A DNA stretch of 64,000 nt from Liolophura sinensis (Eukaryota; Mollusca; Polyplacophora; Chitonida; Chitonidae): NCBI RefSeq assembly GCF_032854445.1, contig NC_088298.1, forward strand, positions 12,947,504 to 13,011,503. The letters are read 5' to 3'. Positions 24,901 to 38,099 of the stretch are shown in pieces; the first letter of the stretch is position 1, and each line of letters starts with the position of its first letter. The position numbers were made by a program, and so were the translations under genes. The notes under the pieces were generated by a model. The model had not been told where the DNA came from and made no database searches. It worked only from the letters and a program-made list of their open reading frames with translations.

Positions 24901-26303
24901 TGGTCTTTTTGCTAATTGAAATCGGCTACATTTACTATGTACTATCGCAAGTGGTCATTATTATATTTAGATTTTAATTATAAGTTATGTGCCCTTCGGT
25001 AGCCCAGAAGACGTCAAATATTTGGGCCAAGCCCATTTTACTCACCCAGCAATTGTCTTACTTCTAAGTCGAAGACAAACTCAATGTCTTTATCTACATG
25101 TTGAAAAACCACACCATTTGTATATAAAATAAATCAAGGTACTTCATACAGTCTGTTGTAAAAAGTACAATTGAACACTGACCCACATCAATAAGGTGCC
25201 AAAAGATGCGTAATTGGGCCAGGCATATCCAGCTGTTGAAAAATTGCAAATTTCCTTGGTTTCCATGGAGTAAGAGTCGTTGCTGGGCACGTGATTATAA
25301 CATAAATGATCATTCAATTGTCGCTACAGCCAAAAGTATTGGTCGGAGAGCAACACGGTTTGCACCATTAGATTTCTCGTCACAAAATACGTCGGATTAG
25401 CCTCTTACCAACAGCATTGGAACAGTTTTTCTACTTTTGGATTTTTGCCTGGTCTTTTTGCTAATGGAAATCGTCTACATTTACTATGAACCATCGCGAC
25501 TGGTCATTACTATATTCAACTTTTGATTATAAGTTATGTGCCCTTTGGTAGCCCAGAAGACGTGAAATCTTTGGGCCAAGACCATTTAACTCACCCAGCA
25601 ATTGTCTTACTTCTAAGTCGAAGACAAACTCAATGTCTTTATCTACATGTAGAAAAACCAAACCATTTGTATATAAAATAAAACAAGGTACTTGATACAG
25701 TCTGCTGTAAAAAGTACAATTGAACACTGACCCACATCAATAAGGTGCCAAAAGATGCGTAATTGGGCCAGGCATATCCAGCTGTTGAAAAATTGCAAAT
25801 TTCCTTGGTTTCCGTGCAGTAAGAGCCGTTGCTGGGCACGTGATTATAACATAAATGATCATTCAATTGTCGCTACAGCCAAAAGTATTGGTCGGAGAGC
25901 AACACGGTTTGCACCATTCGATTTCTCGTCACAAAATACGTCGGATTAGCCTCTTACCAACAGCAATGGAACAGTCTTTCCACTTTTGGATTTTTGCCTG
26001 GTCTTTTTGCTAATCGAAATCGGTTACATTTACTATGTACCATCGCAACTGGTCATTACTATATTCAGATTTTAATTATAAGTTATGTGCCCTTCAGTAG
26101 CCCAGAAGACGTCAAATATTTGGGCCAAGCCCATTTTACTTACCCAGCAATTGTCTTACTTCTAAGTCGAAGACAAACTCAATGTCTTTATCTACATGTT
26201 GAAAAACCACACCATTTGTATATAAAATAAATCAAGGAACTTCATACAGTCTGTTGTAAAAAGTACAATTGAACACTGACCCACATTAATAAGGAGCCAA
26301 AAG
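21914..26303 (+). repeat. Unit series P-Q-R-S-R'-S'-T-U, second copy with internal dimer duplication
   Basis: Units start at 21914 (P), 22463 (Q), 23012 (R), 23560 (S), 24109 (R'), 24657 (S'), 25206 (T) and 25755 (U). The order matches 1-3.2 kb, with an offset of about 21,946 bp for Q to S and 23,046 bp for T. R-S is present twice here (1,097 bp apart) and once there. R and R' share gtcggaaagcaac and ttactatattcaac; S and S' share tcaattttcgctac and actatcgcaagtgg. R begins ATGCGTTTTTGGG but R' begins ATGCGTAATTGGG. Confidence 0.85.
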
Positions 26304-28861
26304 ATGCGTAATTGGGCCAGGCATATTCAGCTGTTGAAAAATTGCAAATTTCCTTGGTTTCCATGGAGTAAGAATCTTTGCTGGGCACGTGATTATAACA
26401 TAAATGATCATTCAATTGTCGCTACAGCCAAAAGTATTGGTCGGAGAGCAACGCGGTTTGCACCATTAGATTTCTCGTCATAAAATACGTCGCATTAGCC
26501 TCTTACTAACAGCAATGGAACAGTTTTTCCACTTTTGGATTTTTGCCTGGTCTTTTTGCTAATGGAAATCGGCTACATTTACTATGTACCATCGCAACTG
26601 GTCATTACTATATTCAGATTTTAATTATTAGTTATGTGCCCTTCAGTAGCCCAGAAGACGTTAAATATTTGGGCCAAGCCCATTTTACTCACCCAGCAAT
26701 TGCCTTACTTCTAAGTCGAAGACAAACTCAATGTCTTTATCTACATGTTGAAAAACCACACCATTTGTATATAAAATAAAACAAGGTACTTTATGCAGCC
26801 TTCTGTAAAAAGTACAATTGAACACTGACCCACATCAATAAGGTGCCAAAAGATGCGTTTTTGGGCCAGGCATATCCAGCTGTTGAAAAATTGCAAATTT
26901 CCTTGGTTTCCATGGAGTAAGAGCCGTTGCTGGGCACGTGATTATAACATAAATGATCATTCAATTGTCGCTACAGCCAAAAGTATTGGTCGGAGAGCAA
27001 CGCGGTTTGCACCATTCGATTTCTCGTCACAAAATACGGGTGCCCATTTTGCTACCCAGCAATTGTCTTACTTCTAAATCAAAGACACACTCAATGTCTT
27101 TATCTACATGTAGAAAAACCACACCATTTGTATATAAAATAAAATAAGGTACTTCATACAGTCTGCTGTAAAAAGTATAATTGAACACTGACCCACATCA
27201 ATAAGGTGCCAAAAGATGCGTAATTGGGCCAGGCATATCCAGCTGTTGAAAAATTGCAAATTTCCTTGGTTTCCGTGCAGTAAAAGCCGTTGCTGGGCAC
27301 GTGATTATAACATAAATGATCATTCAATTGTCGCTACAGCCAAAAGTATTGGTCGGAGAGCAACACGGTTTGCACCATTAGATTTCTCGTCACAAAATAC
27401 GTCGGATTAGCCTCTTACCAACAGCATTGGAACAGTTTTTCTACTTTTGGATTTTTACCTGGTCTTTTTGCTAATGGAAATCGTCTACATTTACTATGTA
27501 CCATCGCGACTGGTCCTTACTATATTCAACTTTTGATTATAAGTTATGTGCCCTTCGGTAGCCCAGAAGACGTCAAATCTTTGGGCCAAGCCCATTTTAC
27601 TACCCAGCAATTGTCTTACTTCTAAATCAAAGACACACTCAATGTCTTTATCTACATGTAGAAAAACCACACCATTTGTATATAAAATAAAATAAGGTAC
27701 TTCATACAGTCTGCTGTAAAAAGTATAATTGAACACTGACCCACATCAATAAGGTGCCAAAAGATGCGTAATTGGGCCAGGCATATCCAGCTGTTGAAAA
27801 ATTGCAAATTTCCTTGGTTTCCATGGAGTAAGAGCCGTTGCTGGGCACGTGATTATAACATAAATGATCATTCAATTTTCGCTACAGCCAAAAGTATTGG
27901 TCGGAGAGCAACACGGTTTGCACCATTAGATTTCTCGTCACAAAATACGTCGGATTAGCCTCTTACCAACAGCAATGGAACAGATTTTCCACTTTTGGAT
28001 TTTTGCCTGGTCTTTTTGCTAATTGAAATCGGCTACATTTACTATGTACTATCGCAAGTGGTCATTATTATATTTAGATTTTAATTATAAGTTATGTGCC
28101 CTTCGGTAGCCCAGAAGACGTCAAATATTTGGGCCAAGCCCATTTTACTCACCCAGCAATTGTCTTACTTCTAAGTCGAAGACAAACTCAATGTCTTTAT
28201 CTACATGTTGAAAAACCACACCATTTGTATATAAAATAAATCAAGGTACTTCATACAGTCTGTTGTAAAAAGTACAATTGAACACTGACCCACATCAATA
28301 AGGTGCCAAAAGATGCGTAATTGGGCCAGGCATATCCAGCTGTTGAAAAATTGCAAATTTCCTTGGTTTCCATGGAGTAAGAGTCGTTGCTGGGCACGTG
28401 ATTATAACATAAATGATCATTCAATTGTCGCTACAGCCAAAAGTATTGGTCGGAGAGCAACACGGTTTGCACCATTAGATTTCTCGTCACAAAATACGTC
28501 GGATTAGCCTCTTACCAACAGCAATGGAACAGTTTTACCACTTTTGGATTTTTGCCTGGTCTTTTTGCTAATCGAAATCGGTTACATTTACTATGTACCA
28601 TCGCAACTGGTCATTACTATATTCAGATTTTAATTATAAGTTATGTGCCCTTCAGTAGCCCAGAAGACGTCAAATATTTGGGCCAAGCCCATTTTACTTA
28701 CCCAGCAATTGCCTTACTTCTAAGTCGAAGACAAACTCAATGTCTTTATCTACATGTTGAAAAACCACACCATTTGTATATAAAATAAAACAAGGTACTT
28801 GATACAGTCTGCTGTAAAAAGTACAATTGAACACTGACCCACATCAATAAGGTGCCAAAAG
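26304..28861 (+). repeat. Unit series Q-R-V-S-T, third partial copy
   Basis: Units start at 26304 (Q), 26853 (R, shortened), 27216 (V), 27764 (S) and 28313 (T-like 5' half). Q at 26304 shares cacattaataaggagcc, cataaaatacgtcgcat and ttactaacagc with 22463. S and T match 24657 and 25206 at an offset of 3,107 bp. V is chimeric: its 5' part has ttccgtgcagtaaaagcc like U, and its 3' part has ttacctgg, ccttactatattcaac and aaatcaaagacac like R. Confidence 0.82.
26853..27215 (+). repeat. Deleted satellite unit, 363 bp
   Basis: About 185 bp are missing between the cacaaaatacg site and the gcccatttt site. The junction reads aaaatacgggtgccc (27031-27045), with a few bases that fit neither side perfectly. 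The start is R-type (ATGCGTTTTTGGG). No second copy of this junction is seen in the window. Confidence 0.93.
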
Positions 28862-31800
28862 ATGCGTAATTGGGCCAGGCATATCCAGCTGTTGAAAAAT
28901 TGCAAATTTCTTTGGTTTCCATGGAGTAAGAGCCGTTTCTGGGCACGTGACTATAATATAAATGATCATTCAATTGTCGCTACAGCCAAAAGTATTGGTC
29001 GGAGAGCAACGCGGTTTGCACCATTCGATTTCTCGTCACAAAATACGTCGGATTAGCCTCTTACCAACAGCATTGAAACAGTTTTTCTACTTTTGGATTT
29101 TTACCTGGTCTTTTTGCTAATGGAAATCGTCTACATTTACTATGAACCATCGCGACTGGTCATTACTATATTCAACTTTTGATTATAAGTTATGTGCCCT
29201 TCGGTAGCCCAGAAGACGTCAAATCTTTGGGCCAAGCCCATTTTACTACCCAGCAATTGTCTTACTTCTAAGTCGAAGACAAACTCAATGTCTTTATCTA
29301 CATGTAGAAAAACCACACCAATTGTATATAAAATAAAACAAGGTACTTCATACAGTATGCTTTAAAAAGTACAATTGAACACTGACCCACATCAATAAGG
29401 TGCCAAAAGATGCGTAATTGGGCCAGGCATATCCAGCTGTTGAAAAATTGCAAATTTCCTTGGTTTCCATGGAGTAAGAGCCGTTGCTGGGCACGTGATT
29501 ATGACATCAATGATCATTCAGTTGTCGCTACAGCCAAAAGTATTGGTCGGAGAGCAACACGGTTTGCACCATTCGATTTCTCGTCACAAAATACGTCGGA
29601 TTAGCCTCTTACCAACAGCAATGGAACAGTTTTTCCACTTTTGGATTTTTGCCTGGTCTTTTTGCTAATCGAAATCGGTTACATTTACTATGTACCATCG
29701 CAACTGGTCATTACTATATTCAGATTTTAATTATAAGTTATGTGCCCTTCAGTAGCCCAGAAGACGTCAAATCTTTGGGCCAAGCCCATTTTACTTACCC
29801 AGCAATTGTCTTACTTCTAAGTCGAAGACAAACTCAATGTCTTTATCTACATGTTGAAAAACCACACCATTTGTATATAAAATAAATCAAGGAACTTCAT
29901 ACAGTCTGTTGTAAAAAGTACAATTGAACACTGACCCACATCAATAAGGAGCCAAAAGATGCGTAATTGGGCCAGGCATATCCAGCTGTTGAAAAATTGC
30001 AAATTTCCTTGGTTTCCATGGAGTAAGAATCTTTGCTGGGCACGTGATTATAACATAAATGATCATTCAATTGTCGCTACAGCCAAAAGTATTGGTCGGA
30101 GAGCAACGCGGTTTGCACCATTAGATTTCTCGTCACAAAATACGTCGCATTAGCCTCTTACCAACAGCAATGGAACAGTTTTTCCACTTTTGGATTTTTG
30201 CCTCGTCTTTTTGCTAATTGAAATCGGCTACATTTACTATGTACCATCGCAACTGGTCATTACTATATTCAGATTTTAATTATAAGTTATGTGCCCTTCA
30301 GTAGCCCAGAAGACGTTAAATATTTGGGCCAAGCCCATTTTACTCACTCAGCAATTGCCTTACTTCTAAGTCGAAGACAAACTCAATGTCTTTATCTACA
30401 TGTAGAAAAACCACACCATTTGTATATAAAATAAAACAAGGTACTTGATACAGTCTGCTGTAAAAAGTACAATTGAACACTGACCCACATCAATAAGGTG
30501 CCAAAAGATGCGTAATATGGCCAGGCATATCCAGCTGTTGAAAAATTGCAAATTTCCTTGGTTTCCATGGAGTAAGAGCCGTTGCTGGGCACGTGATTAT
30601 AACATAAATGATCATTCAATTGTCGCTACAGCCAAAAGTATTGGTCGGAGAGCAACACGGTTTGCACCATTAGATTTCTCGTCACAAAATACGTCGGATT
30701 AGCCTCTTACCAACAGCAATGGAACAGCTTATCCACTTTTGGATTTTTGCCTGGTCTTTTTGCTAATGGAAATCGGCTACATTTACTATGTACCATCGCA
30801 AGTGGTCATTACTATATTTAGATTTTAATTATAAGTTATGTGCCCTTCAGTAGCCCAGAAGACGTCAAATATTTGGGCCAAGCCCATTTTACTCACCCAG
30901 CAATTGTCTTACTTTTAAGTCGAAGACAAACTCAATGTCTTTATCTACATGTTGAAAAACCACACCATTTGTATATAAAATAAATTAAGGTACTTCATAC
31001 AGTCTGTTGTAAAAAGTACAATTGAACACTGACCCACATCAATAAGGTGCCAAAAGATGCGTAATTGGGCCAGACATATCCAGCTGTTGAAAAATTGCAA
31101 ATTTCCTTGGTTTCCATGGAGTAAGAGTCGTTGCTGGGCACGTGATTATAACATAAATGATCATTCAATTGTCGCTACAGCCAAAAGTATTGGTCGGAGA
31201 GCAACACGGTTCGCACCATTCGATTTCTCGTCACAAAATACGTCGGATTATCCTCTTACCAACAGCATTGGAACAGTTTTTCTACTTTTGGATTTTTGCC
31301 TGGTCTTTTTGCTAATGGAAATCGTCTACATTTACTATGAACCATCGCGACTGGTCATTACTATGTTCAACTTTTGATTATAAGTTATGTGCCCTTCGGT
31401 AGCCCAGAAGACGTCAAATCTTTGGGCCAAGACCATTTAACTCACCCAGCAATTGTCTTACTTCTAAGTCGAAGACAAACTCAATGTCTTTATCTACATG
31501 TAGAAAAACCAAACCATTTGTATATAAAATAAAACAAGGTACTTGATACAGTCTGCTGTAAAAAGTACAATTGAACACTGACCCACATCAATAAGGTGCC
31601 AAAAGATGCGTAATTGGGCCAGGCATATCCAGCTGTTGAAAAATTGCAAATTTCCTTGGTTTCCGTGGAGTAAGAGCCGTTGCTGGGCACGTGATTATGA
31701 CATCAATGATCATACAATTGTCGCTACAGCCAAAAGTATTGGTCGGAGAGCAACACGGTTTGCACCATTCTATTTCTCGTCACAAAATACGTCGGATTAG

Positions 31801-34800
31801 CCTCTTACCAATAGCTATGGAACAGCTTATCCACTTTTGGATTTTTGCCTGGTCCTTTTGCTAATTGAAATCGTCTACATTTACTATGTACCATTGCAAC
31901 TGGTCATTATTATATTCAGATTTTAATTATAAGTTATGTGCCCTTCGGTAGCCCAGAAGACGTCAAATCTTTGGGCCAAGCCCATTTTACTACCCAGCAA
32001 TTGTCTTACTTCTAAGTCGAAGACAAACTCAATGTCTTTATCTACATGTTGAAAAACCACACCATTTGTATATAAAATAAATCAAGGTACTTCATACAGT
32101 CTGTTGTAAAAAGTACAATTGAACACTGACACACATCAATAAGGTGCCAAAAGATGCGTAATTGGGCCAGGCATATCCAGCTGTTGAAAAATTGCAAATT
32201 TCCTTGGTTTCCATGGAGTAAGAGTCATTGCTGGGCACGTGATTATAACATAAATGATCATTCAATTGTCGTTACAGCCAAAAGTATTGGTCGGAGAGCA
32301 ACACGGTTTGCACCATTCGATTTCTCGTCACAAAATACGTCGGATTAGCCTCTTACCAACAGCAATGGAACAGTTTTTCCACTTTTGGATTTTTGCCTGG
32401 TCTTTTTGCTAATTGAAATCGGCTACATTTACTATGTACCATCGCAACTGGTCATTACTATATTCAGATTTTAATTATAAGTTATGTGCCCTTCAGTAGC
32501 CCAGAAGACGTTAAAAATTTGGGCCAAGCTCATTTTACTCACCCAGCATATGCCTTACTTCTAAGTCGAAGACAAACTCAATGTCTTTATCTACATGTTG
32601 AAAAACCACACCATTTGTATATAAAATAAAACAAGGTACTTCATGCAGTCTTCTGTAAAAAGTACAATTGAACACTGACCCACATCAATAAGGCGCCAAA
32701 AGATGCGTTTTTGGGCCAGGCATATCCAGCTGTTGAAAAATTGCAAATTTCCTTGGTTTCCGTGGAGTAAGAGCCGTTGCTGGGCACGTGATTATAACAT
32801 AAATGATCATTCAATTGTCGCTACAGCCAAAAGTATTGGTCGGAGAGCAACGCGATTTGCACCATTAGATTTCTCGTCACAAAATACGTCGGATTAGCCT
32901 CTTACCAACAGCATTGGAACAGTTTTTCTACTTTTGGATTTTTGCCTGGTCTTTTTGCTAATGGAAATCGTCTACATTTACTATGTACCATCGCGACTGG
33001 TCATTGCTATATTCAACTTTTGATTATAAGTTATGTGCCCTTCGGTAGCCCAGAAGACGTCAAATCTTTGGGCCAAGACCATTTAACTCACCCAGCAATT
33101 GTCTTACTTCTAAGTCGAAGACAAACTCAATGTCTTTATCTACATGTAGAAAAACCACACCATTTGTATATAAAATAACACAAGGTACTTGATACAGTCT
33201 GCTGTAAAAAGTATAATTGAACACTGACCCACATCAATAAGGTGCCAAAAGATGCGTAATTGGGCCAGGTTTATCCAGCTGTTGAAAAATTGCAAATTTC
33301 CTTGGTTTCCATGGAGTAAGAGCCGTTGCTGGGCACGTGATTATGACATCAATGATCATACAATTGTCGCTACAGCCAAAAGTATTGGTCGGAGAGCAAC
33401 GCGGTTCGCACCATTCAATTTCTCGTCACAAAATATGTCGGATTAGCCTCTTACCAACAGCAATAGAACAGCTTATCCATTTTTTGATTTTTGCCTGGTC
33501 TTTTTGCTAATTGAAATCGGCTACATTTACTATGTACCATCGCAACTGGTCATTATTATATTCAGATTTTAATTATTAGTTATGTGCCCTTTGGTAGCCC
33601 ACAAGGCGTCAAAACTTTGGGCCAAGCCCATTTTACTCACCCAGCAATTTTCTTACTTGTAAGTCGAAGACAAACTCAATGTCTTTATCTACATGTTGAA
33701 AAACCAAACCATTTGTATATAAAATAAAACAAGGTACTTGATACAGTCTGCTGTAAAAAGTACAATTGAACACTGACCCACATCAATAAGGTGCCAAAAG
33801 ATGCGTAATTGGGCCAGGCATATCCAGCTGTTGAAAAATTGCAAATTTCCTTGGTTTCCGTGGAGTAAGAGCCGTTGCTGGGCACGTGATTATAACATAA
33901 ATGATCATTCAATTGTCGCTACAGCCAAAAGTATTGGTCGGAGAGCAACACGGTTTGCACCATTCGATTTCTCGTCACAAAATACGTCGGATTAGCCTCT
34001 TACCAACAGCATTGGAACAGTTTTTTCTACTTTTGGATTTTTGCCTGGTCTTTTTGCTAATGGAAATCGTCTACATTTACTATGTACCATCGCGACTGGT
34101 CCTTACTATATTCAACTTTTGATTATAAGTTATGTGCCCTTCGGTAGCCCAGAAGACGTCAAATCTTTGGGCCAAGCCCATTTCACTACCCAGCAATTGT
34201 CTTACTTCTAAGTCAAAGACACACTCAATGTCTTTATCTACATGTAGAAAAACCACACCATTTGTATATAAAATAAAACAAGGTACTTGATACAGTCTGC
34301 TGTAAAAAGTACAATTGAACACTGACCCACATCAATAAGGTGCCAAAAGATGCGTAATTGGGCCAGGCATATCCAGCTGTTGAAAAAATTGCAAATTTCC
34401 TTGGTTTCCGTGGAGTAAGAGCCGTTGCTGGGCACGTGATTATAACATAAATGATCATACAATTGTCTCTACAGCCAAAAGTATTGGTCGGAGAGCAACA
34501 CGGTTTGCACCATTAGATTTCTCGTCACAAAATACGTCGGATTAGCCTCTTACCAACAGCATTCGAACAGTTTTTCTACTTTTGGATTTTTGCCTGGTCT
34601 TTTTGCTAATTTAAATCGGCTACATTTACTATGTACCATCGCAACTGGTCATTACTATATTCAGATTTTAATTATAAGTTATGTGCCCTTCAGTAGCCCA
34701 GAAGACGTCAAATATTTGGGCCAAGCCCATTTTACTCACCCAGCAATTGTCTTACTTCTAAGTCAAAGACAAACTCAATGTCTTTATCTACATGTTGAAA

Positions 34801-35447
34801 AACCACACCATTTGTATATAAAATTAATCAAGGCACTTCATACAGTCTGTTGTAAAAAGTACAATTGAACACTGACCCACATCAATAAGGTGCCAAAAGA
34901 TGCGTAATTGGGCCAGGCATATCCAGCTGTTGAAAAATTGCAAATTTCCTTGGTTTCCATGGAGTAAGAGCCGTTGCTGGGCACGTGATTATGACATCAA
35001 TGATCATTCAATTGTCGCTACAGCCAAAAGTATTGGTCGGAGAGCAACGCGGTTTGCACCATTCGATTTCTCGTCACAAAATACGTCGGATTAGCCTCTT
35101 ACCAACAGCATTGGAACAGTTTTTCTACTTTTGGATTTTTACCTGGTCTTTTTGCTAATGGAAATCGTCTACATTTACTATGTACCATCGCGACTGGTCC
35201 TTACTATATTCAACTTTTGATTATAAGTTATGTGCCCTTCGGTAGCCCAGAAGACGTCAAATCTTTGGGCCAAGCCCATTTTACTACCCAGCAATTGTCT
35301 TACTTCTAAGTCGAAGACAAACTCAATGTCTTTATCTACATGTAGAAAAACCACACCATTTGTATATAAATTAAAACAAGGTACTTTACACAGTATGCTG
35401 TAAAAAGTACAATTGAACACTGACCCACATCAATAAGGTGCCAAAAG
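28862..35447 (+). repeat. Mixed satellite units
   Basis: Unit starts are 28862, 29410, 29959, 30508, 31057, 31606, 32154, 32703, 33252, 33801, 34350 and 34900. 28862 is A-type (ctttgg, agccgtttctggg, atataaatg) and 29410 B-type, a fragment of the trimer pattern. 29410-29959 repeats the P-Q pair (aaggagcc, aagaatctttgc, acgtcgcattag). 30508 has a private aatatggccagg. 34350 is 550 bp because of an extra A in gaaaaaattg. No regular multi-unit period is seen. Confidence 0.8.
32130..34080 (+). repeat. Dispersed duplicate of the 15.85-17.2 kb block
   Basis: Shared rare variants are gacacacatcaataag (15851, 32128), gacgttaaaaatttggg and aagctcatttt (near 16.24 and 32.51 kb), ggccaggtttatcc (16437, 33263), cattcaatttctc with aaatatgtcgg, and cccacaaggcgtc. 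Offsets are 16,277 bp for the first unit and 16,826 bp for the next two, so this copy contains one more unit (32703, ATGCGTTTTTGGG) than the other. Confidence 0.82.
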
Positions 35448-37642
35448 ATGCGTAATTGGGCCAGGCATATCCAGCTGTTGAAAAATTGCAAATTTCCTTG
35501 GTTTCCATGGAGTAAGAATCTTTGCTGGGCACGTGATTATAACATAAATGATCATTCAATTGTCGCTACAGCCAAAAGTATTGGTCGGAGAGCAACGCGG
35601 TTTGCACCATTAGATTTCTCGTCACAAAATACGTCGGATTAGCCTCTTACCAACAGCAATGGAACAGTTTTTCCACTTTTGGATTTTTGCCTGGTCTTTT
35701 TGCTAATAGAAATCGGCTACATTTGCTATGTACCATCGCAACTGGTCATTACTATATTCAGATTTTAATTATAAGTTATGTGCCCTTCAGTAGCCCAGAA
35801 GACGTTAAATATTTGGGCCAAGCCCATTTTACTCACCCAGCAATTGCCTTACTTCTAAGTCGAAGACAAACTCAATGTCTTTATCTACATGTTGAAAAAC
35901 CACACTATTTGTATATAAAATAAAACAAGGTACTTGATACAGTCTGCTGTAAAAAGTACAATTGAACACTGACCCACATCAATAAGGTGCCAAAAGATGC
36001 GTAATTGGGCCAGGCATATCCAGCTGTTGAAAAATTGCAAATTTCCTTGGTTTCCATGGAGTAAGAGCCGTTTCTGGGCACGTAATTATAACATAAATGA
36101 TCATTCAATTGTCGCTACAGCCAAAAGTATTGGTCGGAGAGCAACGCGGTTTGCACCATTCGATTTCTCGTCACAAAATACGTCGGATTAGCCTCTTACC
36201 AACAGCAATGGAACAGCTTATCCATTTTTGGATTTTTGCCTGGTCTTTTTGCTAATTGAAATCGTCTACATTTACTATGTACCATCGCAACTGGTCATTA
36301 TTATATTCAGATTTTAATTATTAGTTATGTGCCCTTTGGTAGCCCACAAGGCGTCAAATCTTTGGGCCAAGCCCATTTTACTTACCCAGCAATTGTCTTA
36401 CTTCTAAGTCGAAGACAAACTCAATGTCTTTATCTACATGTTGAAAAACCACACCATTTGTATATAAAATAAATCAAGGTACTTCATACAGTCTGTTGTA
36501 AAAAGTACAATTGAACACTGACCCACATTAATAAGGTGCCAAAAGATGCGTAATTGGGCCAGGCATATCCAGGTGTTGAAAAATTGCAAATTTCCTTGGT
36601 TTCCATGGAGTAAGAATCTTTGCTGGGCACGTGATTATAACATAAATGATCATTCAATTGTCGCTACAGCCAAAAGTATTGGTCGGAGAGCAACGCGGTT
36701 TGCACCATTAGATTTCTCGTCACAAAATACGTCGGATTAGCCTCTTACCAACAGCAATGGAACAGTTTTTCCACTTTTGGATTTTTGCCTGGTCTTTTTG
36801 CTAATTGAAATCGGCTACATTTGCTATGTACCATCGCAACTGGTCATTACTATATTCAGATTTTAATTATAAGTTATGTGCCCTTCAGTAGCCCAGAAGA
36901 CGTTAAATATTTGGGCCAAGCCCATTTTACTTACCCAGCAATTGCCTTACTTCTAAGTCGAAGACAAACTCAATGTCTTTATCTACATGTTTAAAAACCA
37001 CACCATTTGTATATAAAATAAAACAAGGTACTTGATACAGTCTGCTGTAAAAAGTACAATTGAACACTGACCCACATCAATAAGGTGCCAAAAGATGCGT
37101 AATTGGGCCAGGCATATCCAGCTGTTGAAATATTGCAAATTTCCTTGGTTTTCATGGAGTAAGGGCCGTTTCTGGGCACGTGATTATAACATAAATGATC
37201 ATTCAAGTGTCGCTACAGCCAAAAGTATTGGTCGGAGAGCAACACGGTTTGCACCATTCGATTTCTCGTCACAAAATACGTCGGATTAGCCTCTTACCAA
37301 CAGCATTGGAACAGTTTTTCTACTTTTGGATTTTTGCCTGGTCTTTTTGCTAATGGAAATCGTCTACATTTACTATGTACCATCGCGACTGGTCCTTACT
37401 ATATTCAACTTTTGATTATAAGTTATGTGCCCTTCGGTAGCCCAGAAGACGTCAAATCTTTGGGCCAAGCCCATTTTACTACCCAGCAATTGTCTTACTT
37501 CTAATTCAAAGACACACTCAATGTCTTTATCTACATGTAGAAAAACAACACCATTTGTATATAAAATAAAACAAGGTACTTCATACAGTCTGCTGTAAAA
37601 AGTACAATTGAACACTGACCCACATCAATAAGGTGCCAAAAG
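35448..37642 (+). repeat. Two N-type/A-like unit pairs (dimer duplication)
   Basis: Starts are 35448, 35997, 36546 and 37095. Units 35448 and 36546 both have aagaatctttgctgg and the uncommon catttgctatgtacc. Units 35997 and 37095 both have ccgtttctggg with ttataacataaat. The 1,098 bp offset and order suggest duplication of a pair, followed by substitutions such as agggccg and gaaatattgc in 37095. Confidence 0.7.
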
Positions 37643-38099
37643 ATGCGTAATTGGGCCAGGCATATCCAGCTGTTGAAAAATTGCAAATTTCCTTGGTTTC
37701 CATGGAGTAAGAGTCGTTTCTGGGCACGTGATTATAACATAAATGATCATACAATTGTTGCTACAGCCAAAAGTATTGGTCATAGAGCAACACGGTTTGC
37801 ACCATTCGATTTCTCGTCACAAAATACGTCGGATTAGCCTCTTACCAACAGCATTGGAACAGTTTTTCTACTTTTGGATTTTTACCTGGTCTTTTTGCTA
37901 ATGGAAATCGTCTACATTTACTATGTACCATTGCGACTGGTCCTTACTATATTCAACTTTTGATTATAAGTTATGTGCCCTTCGGTAGCCCAGGAGACGT
38001 CAAATATTTGGGCTAAGCCCATTTTACTTACCCAGCAATTGTCTTTCTTCTAAGTCGAAGACAAACTCAATGTCTTTATCTACATGTAGAAAAACCAAA

